Shown: one piece after another, positions 6,587 to 7,883 of the stretch
How the letters are laid out: each line of letters begins with the position of its first letter
Position numbering within the stretch: the first letter of the stretch is position 1
NCBI GenBank assembly: GCA_003175865.1
Contig: PSRF01000362.1
Span: forward strand, 1-7,883
Direction of reading: 5' to 3'
Origin: Blastocatellia bacterium
GTDB lineage: Bacteria > Acidobacteriota > Blastocatellia > Pyrinomonadales > Pyrinomonadaceae
Length of the DNA: 7,883 nt
Notes under the pieces: model-generated
Told to the model about the DNA's origin: nothing
Seen by the model: the letters and a program-made list of their open reading frames with translations, nothing else
Databases searched by the model: none
Made by a program: the position numbers and the translations under genes

Positions 6587-6724
6587 AACTCCTTGGAGTG
6601 CGGCGGCCCGGCGCCGCTTTGTTACATCGAAAACTCATTCAGCTACATCTCCTTGTCTCGGCGCCGCGTACTTAGAACTGAATCCTTAATAAAGCGGTGC
6701 CAAGCCACCGCACTCCAAGGAGTT
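6587..6724. repeat. 138-bp element with 34-bp terminal inverted repeats (MITE/REP-like)
   Basis: The left arm starts AACTCCTTGGAGTGCGG (6587-6620) and pairs with the right arm (6691-6724) at 30 of 34 positions; all four differences are transitions, so most still form G-U pairs in RNA. The interior has a second CGGCGCCGC (6659-6667, first copy 6609-6617) preceded by CTCCTTG, which looks like a degraded third arm. No target-site duplication is evident at these borders, and there is no open frame for a transposase. It ends beside a tandem AGTTAGTGT (6721-6729 and 6731-6739). It occupies much of the 474-base gap between the divergently transcribed FG-GAP gene (start 6500) and the small exported-protein gene (start 6975). 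Confidence 0.75.
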
Positions 6725-6737
6725 AGTGTCAGTTAGT

Positions 6738-6791
6738 GTGATTTCGTGGATCGTTTTTCTCCGGAGCGCAACAGGCGATCCACAAAATCAC
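6738..6791. repeat. 16-bp inverted repeat with a related third copy downstream
   Basis: GTGATTTCGTGGATCG (6738-6753) pairs with CGATCCACAAAATCAC (6776-6791) at 15 of 16 positions, around a 22-nt loop that itself contains the palindrome CTCCGGAG (6759-6766). A third version of the arm with one base missing, GATTTGTGGATCC, lies at 6878-6890. It may be a regulatory structure, a REP relative or a remnant of mobile DNA. It is not a recognisable terminator, because no T-run follows the stem on either strand. Confidence 0.55.
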
Positions 6792-6796
6792 CCGAA

Positions 6797-6818
6797 CTAC
6801 ATGTAGCTCCTTTGGAGC
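6797..6818. repeat. Adjacent short palindromes CTACATGTAG and GCTCC-TTT-GGAGC
   Basis: A perfect 10-base palindrome (6797-6806) overlaps a 5-bp stem with a TTT loop (6806-6818), directly after the larger inverted repeat at 6738-6791. The CTCC/GGAG core resembles that in the 6587-6724 element. The remaining gap, 6819-6974, shows no gene and no convincing promoter apart from the third repeat copy at 6878-6890. Confidence 0.45.
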
Positions 6819-6974
6819 AAAGACAGTTGAGTCAAGTATCCAATTTCTGCTTCAACGGTTTTCGGCCAGCCCATCTTGATTTGTGGATCCCCAGACTCTC
6901 CTAACCTTGGGCTGAGCTGACCCGTTCCTTGCCCTTTCAACGCGTTACAAGTGGGAGCAGTGAGGAACCTAACT

Positions 6975-7373
6975 ATGCGAAAGAAAATAATCGGAGCCTT
7001 CATCTTAATCGCATCGCTCACAATTTCTGAGGATCTCGTATTAGCGCAGACACCGCGACGAATTCAGTTCGCCAAGGGTCAAAGTTCCGCCGTCGTTAAA
7101 GGATCAACAGGAACTGACGGTGCAGACTTTGTAGTTAGAGCGAAGTCTGGACAAAAGTTGATTCTGAAGCTGGCACCTACTTCAGGCGTTGGCATTAAGG
7201 TCGAAAGCGAGGGCAGATACGGCCACTCGGTTTTGCTTCGTGAAGAAAAGGGAGGGATTTACGAAGTCGGACTAGAAGAGACTGGGGATTATTCGATTTT
7301 CATCGGTTCGACAGGCCACAAATCCGTTTCGTTTACTTTAAGCATCAAGATTACAAAGATGACTGACATTTGA
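6975..7373 (+). CDS. Small exported protein with PPC-like beta domain
   Basis: A 132-residue predicted periplasmic or secreted protein. The ATG at 6975 is chosen because GAGG (6962-6965) lies 9 nt upstream and the protein then begins with a clean signal peptide, MRKKIIGAFILIASL; an in-frame GTG at 6951 would put eight extra residues before it. Cleavage is likely after VLA (about residue 24). The mature part reads RIQFAKGQSSAVVKGS, then FVVRAKSGQKLILKL, then GDYSIFIGSTG and SFTLSIKIT. This order of strands (ArG..LTVxL, then TGDYxIxV, then YxLxI) is that of the pre-peptidase C-terminal (PPC)-like domains often found as stand-alone small exported proteins. No catalytic residues or cysteines are seen. 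Function is unknown; the domain call is moderate, from pattern alone. Confidence 0.75.
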   Translation: MRKKIIGAFILIASLTISEDLVLAQTPRRIQFAKGQSSAVVKGSTGTDGADFVVRAKSGQKLILKLAPTSGVGIKVESEGRYGHSVLLREEKGGIYEVGLEETGDYSIFIGSTGHKSVSFTLSIKITKMTDI

Positions 7374-7506
7374 CGAACATCGCAAATCCAGAGTCTAGCC
7401 TGTGTCCCCTGGTAGAAACCCTGGGCTTAAAACATCGTCGGTCCGATTGATCTGACGTTCCTGAAACCGAACTGTCTGTACTCAAATTTCGTCCCAGTTT
7501 TGAAAA

Positions 7507-7540
7507 GACTTCAAGGTCGCCTGTGGGCGACCTTGAAGTC
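7507..7540 (-). terminator. Intrinsic terminator overlapping the stop codon of the small cysteine-rich gene
   Basis: A perfect 15-bp inverted repeat, GACTTCAAGGTCGCC and GGCGACCTTGAAGTC, with a 4-nt loop is followed on the minus strand by TTTTC. The stem encodes the last residues DFKVAHRRP, and the stop TGA (7511-7513) lies in its 3' arm. It would end minus-strand transcription right at the gene's end. On the plus strand no T-run follows, so it serves the minus strand only. Confidence 0.7.
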
Positions 7541-7861
7541 GGGTTCTGATGTCGGCTCAGGTATCTGTTCGAGCCAGACAGAGTCCGAAGGAATCTCGCA
7601 GTCGTCGATGTTCATGAGGGTGTCGGACGCTTCTTCGCGTTTGCGCTTACGTTCGCTTTCTGACTTGCGGCTCCATTCTTCATACCTGCGTTGTTCGGCT
7701 TTCCATTCTTCCATAGTGGCAAATGATGAGAAGGCGAATTCGTTTTCCATGTTGCAACCATCGAAATGACAAAAGTAGATGCCAAGACCTGCTTCTGATT
7801 CGTCGCCAATCATCTTGCAGCAATAACAATTCTGATCAACCACCATAGAACGACCGGTCAT
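7511..7861 (-). CDS. Small cysteine-rich hypothetical protein, putative zinc-binding
   Basis: A 116-residue protein that I do not recognise. The N-terminal part has CYCC (Cys12, Cys14, Cys15) and CHFDGC (Cys31, His32, Cys36), a spacing that could bind one zinc ion. A strongly charged helix (about 50-78, EEWKAEQRRYEEWSRK... and a run of Arg/Lys/Glu) looks like a coiled coil, and the tail is acidic and Pro-rich. There is no signal peptide or membrane segment, so it is probably cytoplasmic. The ATG at 7861 lacks a clear ribosome site, an in-frame ATG lies at 7846, and the frame stays open to the window edge, so the true start may lie outside. The terminator hairpin covering its stop codon supports it as a real gene. 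Confidence 0.6.
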   Translation of the reverse strand: MTGRSMVVDQNCYCCKMIGDESEAGLGIYFCHFDGCNMENEFAFSSFATMEEWKAEQRRYEEWSRKSESERKRKREEASDTLMNIDDCEIPSDSVWLEQIPEPTSEPDFKVAHRRP

Positions 7862-7883
7862 GGCTTCGGGCCTGCGTCGGCGT

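Noticed and set aside
6530..6736. Plus-strand frame of 68 codons
   Set aside because: Nearly all of it lies inside the inverted-repeat element 6587-6724, and it has no protein-like pattern.

Overview
The window looks like chromosomal DNA of a free-living bacterium, most likely an Acidobacteriota of the Blastocatellia/Pyrinomonadaceae type. That lineage guess rests on a Ser/Thr kinase fused to a TolB-like propeller, an FG-GAP lipoprotein, REP-like palindromes in the gene gaps and moderate GC. It is inference from gene style, not from a marker gene. No rRNA, tRNA, transposase, phage or CRISPR sequence was seen.

Layout, left to right. The end of a sigma-54-dependent activator gene (+, cut by the window edge) is followed by an OsmC-family gene (+). 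A good -24/-12 (sigma-54) promoter match lies in the gap between them. Next is a 396-base gap with a hairpin-bearing repeat, then a long membrane Ser/Thr protein kinase with an extracytoplasmic propeller (+). Facing the kinase are two minus-strand lipoprotein genes: first a seven-repeat FG-GAP/VCBS propeller (start 6500), then a peroxiredoxin-like protein (start 5059). A large imperfect palindrome separates the two. A 474-base gap holds another inverted-repeat element and several smaller palindromes. The window ends with a small exported protein of PPC-like type (+) and a small cysteine-rich protein (-), whose terminator hairpin overlaps its own stop codon.

The main discovery is at 4475-5059 (-). 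Read conventionally, the peroxiredoxin-like gene is broken by an in-frame TGA at 4838-4840. That TGA sits exactly at the first cysteine of the family motif (RGNW-C-PYC), and homology resumes in the same frame to a normal C-terminus. A perfect 6-bp GC-rich hairpin with loop AGUUA starts 11 nt after the TGA. Its loop carries a G at the second position, as expected of a bacterial SECIS element. The simplest reading is a selenocysteine-containing, lipid-anchored peroxiredoxin-like enzyme with a UxxC active site. TGA is also the normal stop of this gene and of several neighbours, so this is local recoding and not a changed genetic code. Selenocysteine insertion needs selA, selB, selC and selD elsewhere in the genome, which cannot be seen here.

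Two thiol-peroxide-type proteins (OsmC and the Sec peroxiredoxin) lie within 5 kb, with a signalling kinase between them. This hints at an envelope or redox stress theme, but nothing in the sequence shows that they are co-regulated.
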